Source: Fibrisoma limi BUZ 3
GTDB taxonomy: Bacteria; Bacteroidota; Bacteroidia; Cytophagales; Spirosomataceae
NCBI RefSeq assembly: GCF_000296815.2
Contig: NZ_CAIT01000005.1
Coordinates: 620,001 to 684,000, forward strand
Direction of reading: 5' to 3'
DNA: 64,000 nucleotides
Every line of letters starts with the position of its first letter. Position 1 is the first letter of the stretch. The position numbers and the translations under genes were made by a program. This document shows, piece after piece, positions 1 through 7,888 of the stretch. Below the pieces are notes generated by a model, which made no database searches, was not told where the DNA came from, and worked only from the letters and a program-made list of their open reading frames with translations.

Positions 1-456
1 GGTAATGTACTGCCCGGCTTCCTGCCAGATCAGATCCGGGTGGTCGCGCAACAGGGCATCCAGCACCGCCTGACGCTCCCGCTCCAGATTCCCCAGCGTG
101 TAGGACGGGTCGATTTTCAGAATTTCCAGCCGCAGGCCATACACTGGATTGAAACCGACCGATACCAGCAGCAACAGCTTGATGTTGCGGGCAAAGGCCA
201 CTCCCGTAGCGGATTCAAACTCACGAATCGTGTGGTAGTTTCGGCGCCAGATGCAGGCTTCCAGCTTTGCCAGCGTTTCCTGCTGACCAGCCGAACTCGT
301 TTCCCGTTCGACCAGCGTAAGAAAACAGTAGTTCCGGTCGGGGTAGTTTTTGATGTCGCTCGTTTCGGCCAGCACCCATACGGCTTTTCCGCCGAAGTGC
401 TGATCCACTACGGCTTCGAGTGTAAACGCTAAATCGGACAGACGGATGGGGGACAT
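1..456 (-). CDS. xseA: Exodeoxyribonuclease VII large subunit, N-terminal part (cut by window edge)
   Basis: The first 152 residues are visible and the gene runs off the left edge. XseA is the catalytic large subunit of exonuclease VII, which with XseB degrades single-stranded DNA in the cytoplasm. The visible part matches the N-terminal OB-fold: it opens MSPIRLSDLAFTLEAV and contains the conserved stretch ETSDIKNYPDRNYCFLTLVE, typical of the Bacteroidota version of this domain. The ATG at 454-456 is the natural start, just after a purine-rich hairpin. pheS lies 102 bp upstream on the same strand, so co-transcription is possible. The catalytic C-terminal part is outside the window, so its integrity cannot be judged. 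Confidence 0.85.
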   Translation of the reverse strand, partial: MSPIRLSDLAFTLEAVVDQHFGGKAVWVLAETSDIKNYPDRNYCFLTLVERETSSAGQQETLAKLEACIWRRNYHTIREFESATGVAFARNIKLLLLVSVGFNPVYGLRLEILKIDPSYTLGNLERERQAVLDALLRDHPDLIWQEAGQYIT

Positions 457-458
457 AG

Positions 459-558
459 GAGAAAAGGGAGGAGAGGAGGAAGGGTTGGAGAGGAGAAAGG
501 AATACCCGGTATTTTGTTTCCCTTCTCCTTTCCTCTTCTCCTCCCTTTCCTCCTTTTT
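459..558. repeat. Purine/pyrimidine inverted-repeat element, copy 1
   Basis: A strongly strand-asymmetric foldback fills the space between pheS and xseA. The left arm is almost all G and A, and the right arm is its near reverse complement, giving a stem of about 26 bp with a few mismatches. It directly abuts the pheS stop codon. A second copy with the same core and the same orientation relative to a stop codon lies at 3211-3297. It could act as a transcription attenuator or mRNA stabiliser between the two genes. Confidence 0.75.
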
Positions 559-1623
559 TTACAATCCTTCGAACTGGCGGAGGAAACGAACGTCGTTTTC
601 GGTGTACAGACGGAGGTCGTTGACGACGTACTTAAGTTGCGTAATGCGTTCAACGCCCATCCCGAAGGCAAAGCCCGTGTATTCTTCCGGATCGATGCCG
701 CAGTTAGCCAGCACCTGCGGATCAACCATGCCGGAACCGGCGATCTCGACCCAACCTGAGTGCTTGCAGATGTTACAGCCCGAGCCCCCGCAGATCTGGC
801 AGGAGATGTCAATCTCGGCGCTGGGTTCTGTGAACGGGAAATACGACGGCCGGAACCGGATGCGCGTATCCTTGTTGAACATCTCTTTCACGAAGTGATA
901 GAGCGTATCCTTCAGGTCTTTGAAACCCACATTCCGGTCGATGTACAGACCTTCGACCTGGTGGAACAGGCAGTGCGCCCGGGCCGAAATGGTTTCGTTA
1001 CGGTATACCCGACCCGGCATGATCGAGCGGATGGGCCGGAAAGTTTCTCCCTTGCTGTGCCGTTCCATCAGCCGGATCTGTACGTTCGACGTATGCGTTC
1101 GTAGCAGCACATCGTCGGCCGACTCCTGCTCCGTGCCCGATTTCTTCTCGATGAAGAAGGTATCCTGCATATCGCGGGCGGGGTGGTTGTCGGGGAAGTT
1201 AAGCGCCCCGAAGTTGTACCAGTCCGTTTCAATTTCAGGGCCGTCGGCTACGTTGAATCCAATCCGTTCAAAAATCTGGATAATCCGCTGCCGGACGAGG
1301 GTCAGCGGGTGTTGCGTACCGGTCAGGTTCGGAACGATCGGCAGGGTCAGATCAACGGGTGGAGTGCTGTCGGCCGCCGACAGCTGTTCGTCAATGGTTT
1401 TGGTAAAAGCCTCAAAGCGCTCAAGGGCAAAGTTTTTCAGACCGTTCAGTTCCTGGCCAACCGCCCGCCGGTCTTCCTGGGGCACATGCTTAAGCCCTTC
1501 AAATAATTCGGTTATAACGCCTTTGCGTCCGACGAACCGGAGCCTGAACTGCTCTAGCTGGTCTTTTGACGCTACGTTGAATTGTTCTATTTCCTGATAA
1601 ATTTCTTTGACTTTGTCCAGCAT
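559..1623 (-). CDS. pheS: Phenylalanine--tRNA ligase alpha subunit
   Basis: Charges tRNA-Phe with phenylalanine as the alpha part of the alpha2-beta2 enzyme. It has 354 residues, close to the usual 330-350. The N-terminal ~90 residues are the helical tRNA-binding arm (MLDKVKEIYQEIEQF). The class II catalytic core follows, with motif 2 around residue 222 (LFHQVEGLYID) and motif 3 around residue 319 (GFAFGMGVERITQLKY). The C-terminus YTENDVRFLRQF is typical of PheS. pheT is not adjacent, which is common in this phylum. An exact TATCTTTG -7 element lies just upstream. The stop codon abuts the purine-rich hairpin. Confidence 0.97.
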   Translation of the reverse strand: MLDKVKEIYQEIEQFNVASKDQLEQFRLRFVGRKGVITELFEGLKHVPQEDRRAVGQELNGLKNFALERFEAFTKTIDEQLSAADSTPPVDLTLPIVPNLTGTQHPLTLVRQRIIQIFERIGFNVADGPEIETDWYNFGALNFPDNHPARDMQDTFFIEKKSGTEQESADDVLLRTHTSNVQIRLMERHSKGETFRPIRSIMPGRVYRNETISARAHCLFHQVEGLYIDRNVGFKDLKDTLYHFVKEMFNKDTRIRFRPSYFPFTEPSAEIDISCQICGGSGCNICKHSGWVEIAGSGMVDPQVLANCGIDPEEYTGFAFGMGVERITQLKYVVNDLRLYTENDVRFLRQFEGL

Positions 1624-1985
1624 ACCGCGCCCGGTTTAATCGCAATTGCTGCAAAGATAACATATCTGGGCGGATCGTTGCCTTTAGGGAACGCCTGAAA
1701 CCAGGTGCGGTCATTCCTACCCACAACCGCGTAAAAAAATCACCACATTATTTTCACACCCCAGGTTGACCGGTATTAATTAAGCGGCTAAAGAGAGGTG
1801 AAAGAAAGGAACTTACGGTCATGTGACGTATAATATTGTACTTTTTGAATAGTAAGGTCTGATTGTTGCAGAGTAAGATGGTGTAGTGCATGACTGAATT
1901 AGCGGCATAAGTAGTCATGTGTAAAGCTTAAGTAATTGATTGTCAAACTTAAACTGTCGTCCAACAGACCTCACTCAATTCAGCT
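1624..1985. other. Intergenic region between pheS and the first LytTR gene
   Basis: A 362-bp non-coding space between divergent genes. The left end holds the predicted pheS promoter. The middle is AT-rich around 1785-1870 and contains GTACTTTTTG, a near match to a -7 element one base too long, which may serve the LytTR gene. I see no RNA gene or repeat. Confidence 0.5.
1652..1659 (-). promoter_or_regulatory. Predicted -7 element for pheS
   Basis: The minus strand reads TATCTTTG, an exact match to the Bacteroidota -7 consensus TAnnTTTG. It would start RNA near 1645, about 22 nt before the ATG. No clear -33 TTTG is visible at the right distance. Confidence 0.5.
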
Positions 1986-2417
1986 ATGAAAACATTCGCA
2001 AACGATTCAATTTTCGACCCTATGTCCATGCCGTTCCACAAAAGTGTGGAAAAAACTACCGATTCCTCTTGTCTCCAGAAACTGCTGATCCCTTTCTATG
2101 ACCGTAAACGTACCATTTCGGTGGATGAAATCGTACGGCTGGAAGGTTCAGGTAATTACACCAATTTCTTTCTTAAAGACGGTACTAAAATGCTGGTTTC
2201 TCGTACGTTGAAAGAGTACGAAACCTTACTTGATGGACAGGCGTTTGTTCGGGTTCATAAATCGTGCATCGTTAATCTTGGCTTTGTTCGTAAGTTCTAC
2301 GTTAAAAAAGAAGGTGAGCTTGAACTGACTGATGGGCAGCAGGTAAAAATTTCCCGCCGGCGCGCCCAGATGTTCATGGACCGGATTCGGGAGTTCCAGC
2401 CGGTTGCCGTGAGTTAA
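1986..2417 (+). CDS. Stand-alone LytTR-domain DNA-binding protein (copy A)
   Basis: A 143-residue protein whose residues ~38-135 form a LytTR DNA-binding domain. The diagnostic pattern is present: LEGSGNYTNFFLKDG, then LVSRTLKEYE, VRVHKSCIVNL and KISRRRAQ. There is no receiver domain and no adjacent sensor kinase, so it is an orphan. Stand-alone LytTR proteins are often transcription factors or co-regulators (family knowledge), but the input signal is unknown. A second close homologue follows at 2673, suggesting tandem duplication. The ATG at 1986 gives a ~35-residue variable N-terminus. Confidence 0.9.
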   Translation: MKTFANDSIFDPMSMPFHKSVEKTTDSSCLQKLLIPFYDRKRTISVDEIVRLEGSGNYTNFFLKDGTKMLVSRTLKEYETLLDGQAFVRVHKSCIVNLGFVRKFYVKKEGELELTDGQQVKISRRRAQMFMDRIREFQPVAVS

Positions 2418-2539
2418 TTGAGAATTGAGGGTTTATTCCCGTAAAATGACTCAGTAGGTAGCCGCTATATCTCACTGCGTAGTTTTACGTAATCAGTTGG
2501 GTACTAACACCCGAAGATTTACCAATCAGTACACACTAA

Positions 2540-2600
2540 AAGCCTGATCAGCAAGTAGTTGGCCCCGAAGCGCGCCACTTGCTGATCAGGCTTCTTTTTT
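2540..2600 (+). terminator. Rho-independent terminator after LytTR copy A
   Basis: A perfect 17-bp stem (arms 2540-2556 and 2577-2593, AAGCCTGATCAGCAAGT and its complement) is followed by CTTTTTT. It should end the copy A transcript. The T-run doubles as part of a possible -33 element for the next gene. Confidence 0.9.
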
Positions 2601-2627
2601 GAGCAAACGGCAGGGTGGGTAGTTTTG
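2598..2627 (+). promoter_or_regulatory. Predicted promoter of LytTR copy B
   Basis: TTTG at 2598-2601 and TAGTTTTG at 2620-2627 are separated by 18 bp, matching the Bacteroidota -33/-7 pattern. Transcription would begin near 2634, about 40 nt before the ATG at 2673. The -33 element overlaps the T-tract of the preceding terminator. Confidence 0.6.
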
Positions 2628-2672
2628 TCACATCAATCGAACAACAAAATACCGAACCAAAACTTTTTCAGC

Positions 2673-3092
2673 ATGGAAGCCAACCTTTCTTCTACTATCC
2701 AGCCGCTTGCTATAGTGCCTCATTTTCCGGCCTCTTACCAGCGTGGTTCGCATCGCATTGCCTTGCCGTATTTGAATCGTACTATATTCATTGGTGTCGA
2801 TGACGTGCTGTGTTTACAGGGAGAAGGTAATTACACCTTCCTGTTCACCCGCGACCGGAAGCGGTATCTGGTGTCGAAAACATTGAAGGAGTTTGAAAAA
2901 ACGCTCGATCCGGGAATGTTCCTGCGAATCCACAAGTCGTACATCGTAAACCTGGCGTATGTACAACGGGGCGTTTTTACGAAAGATCGTCAGGTACGTC
3001 TGGCCGATGGCCGGGAGGTTGCCATCTCACGGCGCCGGATGAAGGAGATTTCGCAGCAGTTGAGCCGCTACTGGCAGACACTGTTTAACTAA
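2673..3092 (+). CDS. Stand-alone LytTR-domain DNA-binding protein (copy B)
   Basis: A 139-residue orphan LytTR protein, paralogous to copy A. The domain covers residues ~35-130 with LQGEGNYTFLFTRD, LVSKTLKEFE, LRIHKSYIVNLAYV and AISRRRMKEI. I prefer the ATG at 2673 over an upstream in-frame TTG at 2625, because that TTG lies inside the predicted -7 element and upstream of the likely RNA start. It has its own terminator-separated promoter, so A and B are probably controlled independently. No cognate histidine kinase is nearby. Confidence 0.88.
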   Translation: MEANLSSTIQPLAIVPHFPASYQRGSHRIALPYLNRTIFIGVDDVLCLQGEGNYTFLFTRDRKRYLVSKTLKEFEKTLDPGMFLRIHKSYIVNLAYVQRGVFTKDRQVRLADGREVAISRRRMKEISQQLSRYWQTLFN

Positions 3093-3210
3093 TACAAAGC
3101 CGGTCGCTGTCTGGCCGACTTCAGAACGATTATTTTAGTGGGTTAATTGAACGGACAACCGTTGCTGCAACTCCCGGCGGGATGGACAGCAACGGTTTGT
3201 TTTTAATTAA

Positions 3211-3297
3211 AGGAGAAGAGGAGGAAGGGAGGAGAGGAGGAAGGGGTTAAAACTTACGCGAAGTATTCCCTTTCATCCTCTCCTCCCTTCCTCCTTT
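3211..3297. repeat. Purine/pyrimidine inverted-repeat element, copy 2
   Basis: Left arm near 3216-3243 and right arm near 3268-3297 pair over about 28 bp with few mismatches. The arms share the core GGAGGAAGGGAGGAGAGG with the copy at 459-558. As in copy 1, the element directly abuts the stop codon of a minus-strand gene. It lies between convergent genes and may serve as a terminator for both. Confidence 0.75.
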
Positions 3298-3990
3298 TTA
3301 AAACAACCTATATGCCAGGGTGATCTGCCACGATTTGAACTTCTGGCCAAACTTGGCACCGCTGTCTTCAATCTGGGCGATGTCGGAAAGGTTGCCTTCA
3401 TAGCGGACGTCGAGACCAAATGAGCCGATGTCCAGACCGCCCCCAACCTGATACCCGTAGTAGGCATTGGCCCAGGCGTCGTTCAGCGTACCATTAGTGT
3501 ACTGGCGAACGGCTTCACCCAGTCGCTGGTTGTCATCAATCCGGAAGGAAATGATAGGACCGGCAACCACCCGCAACGGGCCACCCTTAATACCCAGCAG
3601 AACGGGCACATCAAAGCTGGTTGTTTTGACCGTTACGCGCTCGGAATAAGTCTGTCCGTTGTTATCCGTGCGTATGATATCGAATGAACCGGCCTTCGTC
3701 GAATACAGCAGTTCAGGCTGAAGGAACAGGTTGCGGCCAAAGCGCGTATAAATCCCGAACGACGTACCAGTTTTGCTGTCCAGGCTTTCGCGCAGGTTAT
3801 CCCGGAAAGTCTGGCCATCGACACTCACGTTGGGCGACCCATTGGCGTTGGTACCCGTATTGACAAAACTACCGAAGCTGAGTTTGGATAAATTTACTCC
3901 GCCTTTGATTCCAATCTGAAATGAACTCTCCTGCGCGAACGAAACGGCAGGAAGAGCGGCCAGGGCGACGAAAAATAGGACTTTTTTCAT
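3298..3990 (-). CDS. Outer-membrane beta-barrel protein (porin-family, OMP_b-brl type)
   Basis: A 230-residue predicted outer-membrane protein. Residues 1-19 are a Sec signal peptide (MKKVLFFVALAALPAVSFA, cut before Q). The mature part has alternating amphipathic strands such as FQIGIKGGVNLSKLSFG, PVLLGIKGGPLRVVAG and YYGYQVGGGLDIGSFG. It ends in LAYRLF, the aromatic C-terminus expected for barrels. This pattern fits the PF13568-like small barrel family common in Bacteroidota, whose substrates are mostly unknown. It stands alone, convergent with the LytTR gene. I cannot assign a ligand. Confidence 0.85.
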   Translation of the reverse strand: MKKVLFFVALAALPAVSFAQESSFQIGIKGGVNLSKLSFGSFVNTGTNANGSPNVSVDGQTFRDNLRESLDSKTGTSFGIYTRFGRNLFLQPELLYSTKAGSFDIIRTDNNGQTYSERVTVKTTSFDVPVLLGIKGGPLRVVAGPIISFRIDDNQRLGEAVRQYTNGTLNDAWANAYYGYQVGGGLDIGSFGLDVRYEGNLSDIAQIEDSGAKFGQKFKSWQITLAYRLF

Positions 3991-4242
3991 TGGTTGGTTG
4001 TATATAGTTTACTGAGAACTCGGTTTGTGCAGAGGTTGTTGTAATAACCCGATGTTGTTAACGCCACGTCGGTCATGTCGGTATACCCCGTCAACTTATT
4101 TTGATGGAACGGCGTTGTTGTCATCAGTACAAGATGCCGCGCCCTGGCGTTGGTTGCGATTGGATGAGGATCCAGTACGAAGGTTTAACGGCTTGGTAAA
4201 TTCCGTTACATTTCGTATCTTATACCGTATTGTTTACTCTGA

Positions 4243-5628
4243 ATGGCCAAGCTAAAAACCACCTATTTTTGTCAGAATTGCGGCCACCAGTCGGCCAAAT
4301 GGCTGGGACGCTGCCCCTCCTGCGGGGAGTGGAATACGTTCGTTGAAGAACTGGTTCAGAAGGATGAACCGGAAAAAGGCGGCTGGCGAAGTCCGTCGTC
4401 TGGCCCGGGCGGGCTTAAAACAGCACCCAAGCCCAAAGCCCTTCACGCGATCAATTACGAAGAACAGCCCCGCCTTCATACGACCGATGCCGAACTGAAT
4501 CGGGTACTCGGTGGCGGTATTGTAGCCGGTTCGCTGGTACTGATCGGCGGTGAACCTGGCATCGGAAAATCGACTCTGTTATTGCAGATTGCGCTGAGTC
4601 TCGCCGGGATGCGGGTGCTCTATATATCGGGCGAGGAAAGCGAACAGCAGATCAAGATGCGGGCCGAACGGCTGGATGCGCCGACCTCCGATTGTCACAT
4701 CATGACCGAAACCTCGACGCAGAGCATTTTTCGCGTAGTCGAGCATTTTGAGCCGGAAGTGCTGATTATCGATTCCATCCAGACCATGCAGTCGTCGCTG
4801 GTGGAGTCGGGGGCGGGGAGCGTGTCGCAGGTTCGGGAATGTACGGCCGAATTCATGAAATACGCCAAGGAAAGCGGTACGCCGGTGTTCATGATCGGGC
4901 ATATCACCAAAGAAGGCTCGCTGGCCGGCCCGAAAGTGCTGGAACACATGGTCGATACGGTACTGACGTTTGAAGGCGACCGCCATACAACCTACCGAAT
5001 CCTGCGGACTACCAAGAACCGCTTCGGTAGTACGTCCGAACTGGGTATTTACGAAATGCTGGGTTCGGGGCTGCGGCAGGTGACGAACCCGTCGGAAATC
5101 CTGATTTCGCAGCGGGATGAAGCCCTGAGTGGCGTGTCCATTGGCTCGATGCTGGAAGGTAATCGGCCGCTGATGATCGAACTTCAGTCGTTGGTTAGTG
5201 TGGCTACGTACGGAACCCCCCAGCGGAGCAGTACGGGCTTCGATGCCAAGCGGCTTCAGATGCTGCTGGCCGTTCTGGAAAAGCGGGGCGGTTTTCGGCT
5301 CGGGCAGCAGGACGTATTCCTGAACGTAGCCGGTGGCCTGAAAGTCGAAGATCCCGCTATCGATCTGGCCGTTTGTGCGGCTATCGTGTCTAGCTACGAA
5401 GATATCGCCATTCCGCCATCGGTGGCGTTCGCGGGCGAAGTCGGGCTGGGGGGCGAAGTGCGGGCTGTCAGCCGCATCGATTCGCGTATTGCCGAAGCCG
5501 AAAAATTAGGATTTAAACAGATTTACGTATCGCGCTACAACCTGAAGGGGCTCGAAGCGGGTAACTTTAAGATTCATATCAAACCCGTCTCGAAGCTGGA
5601 CGAAGTCTTTCAGGGCGTATTGTTGTAA
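4243..5628 (+). CDS. radA: DNA repair protein RadA
   Basis: A RecA-like ATPase that helps branch migration and processing of recombination intermediates. The 461 residues show the canonical order: a C4 zinc finger near residues 7-29 (CQNCGHQSAKWLGRCPSCGE), a RecA core with Walker A GGEPGIGKST near residue 102 and Walker B VLIIDSIQT, the RadA signature KNRFGS near residue 258, and a Lon-protease-like C-terminal domain. All key elements look intact. A weak promoter-like pair (TTTA at 4184, TACATTTC at 4207, 19-bp spacing) precedes it. The NRDE gene follows after 16 bp, probably in the same transcript. Confidence 0.96.
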   Translation: MAKLKTTYFCQNCGHQSAKWLGRCPSCGEWNTFVEELVQKDEPEKGGWRSPSSGPGGLKTAPKPKALHAINYEEQPRLHTTDAELNRVLGGGIVAGSLVLIGGEPGIGKSTLLLQIALSLAGMRVLYISGEESEQQIKMRAERLDAPTSDCHIMTETSTQSIFRVVEHFEPEVLIIDSIQTMQSSLVESGAGSVSQVRECTAEFMKYAKESGTPVFMIGHITKEGSLAGPKVLEHMVDTVLTFEGDRHTTYRILRTTKNRFGSTSELGIYEMLGSGLRQVTNPSEILISQRDEALSGVSIGSMLEGNRPLMIELQSLVSVATYGTPQRSSTGFDAKRLQMLLAVLEKRGGFRLGQQDVFLNVAGGLKVEDPAIDLAVCAAIVSSYEDIAIPPSVAFAGEVGLGGEVRAVSRIDSRIAEAEKLGFKQIYVSRYNLKGLEAGNFKIHIKPVSKLDEVFQGVLL

Positions 5629-5644
5629 TCAATGTAAGCTACGT

Positions 5645-6379
5645 ATGTGCGTTGTTTCCCTGCTGCCGTTGCCCAATGGGTTTGTATTAACTACCAACCG
5701 GGATGAACACATCAGCCGCCCCCGGGCCGTTCCCGCTCAGCCGTATATAGTCGGTGAGCGAACCGTAACGTATCCCAAAGATCCGCTTGGGGGCGGAACC
5801 TGGGTGGCGGCTTCGGCCGACGTTACTGTTTGTCTGCTCAACGGGGCATTTGAAAAGCACGTTCATCAGCCACCGTATCGACAGAGCCGGGGACTGGTCG
5901 TGCTGGATTTTTTTGATTTTGGCAATCCGCTTCAGTTTGCGAATGGCTATAACTTTGACCAGATAGAGCCCTTTACGCTGGTTGTTGTGCAGCGCCGACC
6001 GGATAACTTGCTTGTACATGAACTGCGCTGGAACGGCCAGCAAATCTACCTGCGCGACATGCCGGGCGATTTGCCGCATATCTGGTCGTCGGTGACGCTG
6101 TATGATGCCAACACGGCCGCCCGGCGTAAAACCTGGTTTGCCGATTTTCTCCGGCAACAACCGCACGTCACCCCGGAGGATGTATTCTATTTCCATCAGA
6201 CGGCCGGTATCGGCGATCCGGAGCAGGACTACGTAGTAAGGCTGCCCAACGGCGTCCAAACGGTCAGCATTACGCAGGTTGTGCAAACAGGATCGATGCC
6301 GACCATGCGCTATCTACCGCTCGTGGCAGACGAGATTCCGCTCAGGACCAGGTCGAATACGAATCAGGCAACGGGCTGA
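5645..6379 (+). CDS. NRDE-motif / TANGO2-family protein
   Basis: A 244-residue protein of the TANGO2 (PF05742) family. It opens MCVVSLL and has the name-giving NRDE at residues 18-21 (TTNRDEHISRP), followed by DPLGGGTWVA, another family hallmark. Eukaryotic TANGO2 has been linked to haem handling and lipid metabolism, but the bacterial role is unknown. The Cys at position 2 is conserved in the family and could act as an N-terminal nucleophile (inference). It starts 16 bp after radA. Confidence 0.88.
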   Translation: MCVVSLLPLPNGFVLTTNRDEHISRPRAVPAQPYIVGERTVTYPKDPLGGGTWVAASADVTVCLLNGAFEKHVHQPPYRQSRGLVVLDFFDFGNPLQFANGYNFDQIEPFTLVVVQRRPDNLLVHELRWNGQQIYLRDMPGDLPHIWSSVTLYDANTAARRKTWFADFLRQQPHVTPEDVFYFHQTAGIGDPEQDYVVRLPNGVQTVSITQVVQTGSMPTMRYLPLVADEIPLRTRSNTNQATG

Positions 6380-6390
6380 TGCTGATCATG

Positions 6391-6419
6391 TTTGTCCCGA
6401 TAAAAGCTGTGCAACTTTG
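6391..6419 (+). promoter_or_regulatory. Predicted promoter of D-lactate dehydrogenase gene
   Basis: TTTG at 6391-6394 and CAACTTTG at 6412-6419 are 17 bp apart. The -7 element has one mismatch to TAnnTTTG. RNA would start about 20 nt before the ATG at 6444. Confidence 0.4.
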
Positions 6420-6443
6420 TCCTGATCAAAACGGACAACACGT

Positions 6444-7436
6444 ATGCGTATCGCCTTTTTTAACACAAAACCCTACGAACGGCATTGGTTTGAGCAGTAC
6501 CAGGGGCATCACCAGATCAGTTTTTTTGAGGAGCCACTCACGTCCTTTCACGCGGAACTGGCCAGTGGGCATCAGGCGGTTTGCGCTTTTGTCAACGATA
6601 ACCTGTCGAAGCTGACGTTGAAGGCGCTCAAAGAGGCCGGGGTCAGCCTTGTGGCCATGCGGTGCGCCGGATTGGATAATGTGGATCTGGAAGCTGCTGA
6701 CCACTTGGGAATGACGGTTATCAACGTACCGGATTACTCACCTTTTGCCGTAGCTGAGCATGGAGTGGCCCTGCTGCTGGGGCTCATGCGCCATCTGACC
6801 GAAGCAAACAAACGCGTTGAGGCTGGTAACTTTAGCATCAACGGGCTGGTCGGGACGGAACTGCACGGAAAAACGGTTGGTGTGGTCGGTACGGGGCATA
6901 TTGGGCGTGCTTTCTGCCAGATTATGACTGGATTCGGCTGCCGGGTCATCGCCTACGACATTAAACCGACTGCTCAGCTAATGCGGATGGGTGTACAGTA
7001 CGTTTCGCTGGACGATCTGCTGATGCAGGCCGACGTACTGGCGTTGCATTGCCCGCTGACGGCGGCAACAAAAGGAATGATCGATGCCGAAGCGATTGCC
7101 AGAATGAAGCCGACGGCGATGCTGATCAATACAAGCCGGGGCAAAGTCGTGGATACAAACGCTGTACTGGCTGCGCTCAATCAGGATCAGTTAGCCGGGT
7201 ACGGAGCCGATGTGTACGAACAGGAGGCCAACTGGTTTGGCCGGGATTGGGCACAGGAAGGGGTTGGCGATGAACTGCTGAACCGGCTACGCAGCCACCC
7301 CCGTGTTCTGTTAACGGCCCATCAGGGGTTTCTGACCGAAGAGGCCCTGTGCCAGATTGCCCGTAGTCTGCTGAATAAACTGAGTTTCTATGAAGGCAGG
7401 CAACTGGAGGGAATCACCCACGCATCGATGTGCTGA
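6444..7436 (+). CDS. ldhA: D-lactate dehydrogenase (2-hydroxyacid dehydrogenase family)
   Basis: Interconverts pyruvate and D-lactate with NAD(H) in the cytoplasm. The 330 residues match the D-isomer 2-hydroxyacid dehydrogenase fold. The N-terminal MRIAFFNTKPYERHWF is typical of the LdhA branch. The Rossmann motif VGTGHIGRAF lies near residue 147. The catalytic Arg is in NTSRGKVVDT (about 231), the Glu in YEQEANWF and the His in LTAHQGFLT (about 292). The LdhA-like tail with EEALCQIA supports D-lactate over other hydroxyacids, although substrate choice cannot be proven. It is a single gene ended by a strong terminator. Confidence 0.88.
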   Translation: MRIAFFNTKPYERHWFEQYQGHHQISFFEEPLTSFHAELASGHQAVCAFVNDNLSKLTLKALKEAGVSLVAMRCAGLDNVDLEAADHLGMTVINVPDYSPFAVAEHGVALLLGLMRHLTEANKRVEAGNFSINGLVGTELHGKTVGVVGTGHIGRAFCQIMTGFGCRVIAYDIKPTAQLMRMGVQYVSLDDLLMQADVLALHCPLTAATKGMIDAEAIARMKPTAMLINTSRGKVVDTNAVLAALNQDQLAGYGADVYEQEANWFGRDWAQEGVGDELLNRLRSHPRVLLTAHQGFLTEEALCQIARSLLNKLSFYEGRQLEGITHASMC

Positions 7437-7458
7437 AGAATTGACAACATAGTACAGA

Positions 7459-7490
7459 CCAAAAAGCCGACGTTCACGTCGGCTTTTTGG
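7459..7490. terminator. Terminator between convergent ldhA and stress cluster
   Basis: A perfect 14-bp stem (CCAAAAAGCCGACG) with a TTCA loop is flanked by A- and T-rich arm ends, so it can work in both directions. Confidence 0.88.
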
Positions 7491-7525
7491 TAGTCAGTGT
7501 ACAAGCAGTAATAGGTCAAGGCGTT

Positions 7526-7888
7526 TCAGCGGTAAGCGACGGATGGAGTGAGGTGCGCGGCTTCCGCCCCTTTCTGGTTTTGTTGGCACAGTGTCCACTG
7601 ACGCGTAGTATCGGTGTCGTGCCAGCCGTAGCCCGTCCAGCGGCTTACCCGCAGGGGTAAACCAAAACACGCGCTGAAATTTTCTTCCAGCTCAGCAACT
7701 TCCAGGGTGCCATCGATCAGAAAACAGCAGTACGTGGTTGAGTGCCCCAGCTCATCGAGGGTTTGCTGATCGTTTACCTTTACATCGGTTTCCGGGCTCA
7801 ACTCAAGCCGCAGATACGGAAACAAGTCATTAAAACGCTGCTGCAAATGCGACAGGCTCATGGATGGGTACACTTCCAGGGTCTTCAT
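7526..7888 (-). CDS. Uncharacterised small protein of the stress cluster
   Basis: A 120-residue soluble protein that I do not assign to a family. I chose the ATG at 7888 (MKTLEVYPSMSLSHLQQRFN) because the upstream in-frame residues are low-quality extension. It is last in a minus-strand run after two universal-stress-type genes, and its start overlaps the preceding gene's end by 59 bp in another frame. No signal peptide or membrane segment is seen. It has Trp-rich segments near the C-terminus (SRWTGYGWHDTD). A role in the same stress or anaerobic response is guilt by association only. Confidence 0.6.
   Translation of the reverse strand: MKTLEVYPSMSLSHLQQRFNDLFPYLRLELSPETDVKVNDQQTLDELGHSTTYCCFLIDGTLEVAELEENFSACFGLPLRVSRWTGYGWHDTDTTRQWTLCQQNQKGAEAAHLTPSVAYR

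Noticed and set aside
4025-4255. 76-residue frame upstream of radA
   Set aside because: It overlaps the radA start, has no motif and lies over the likely radA promoter.
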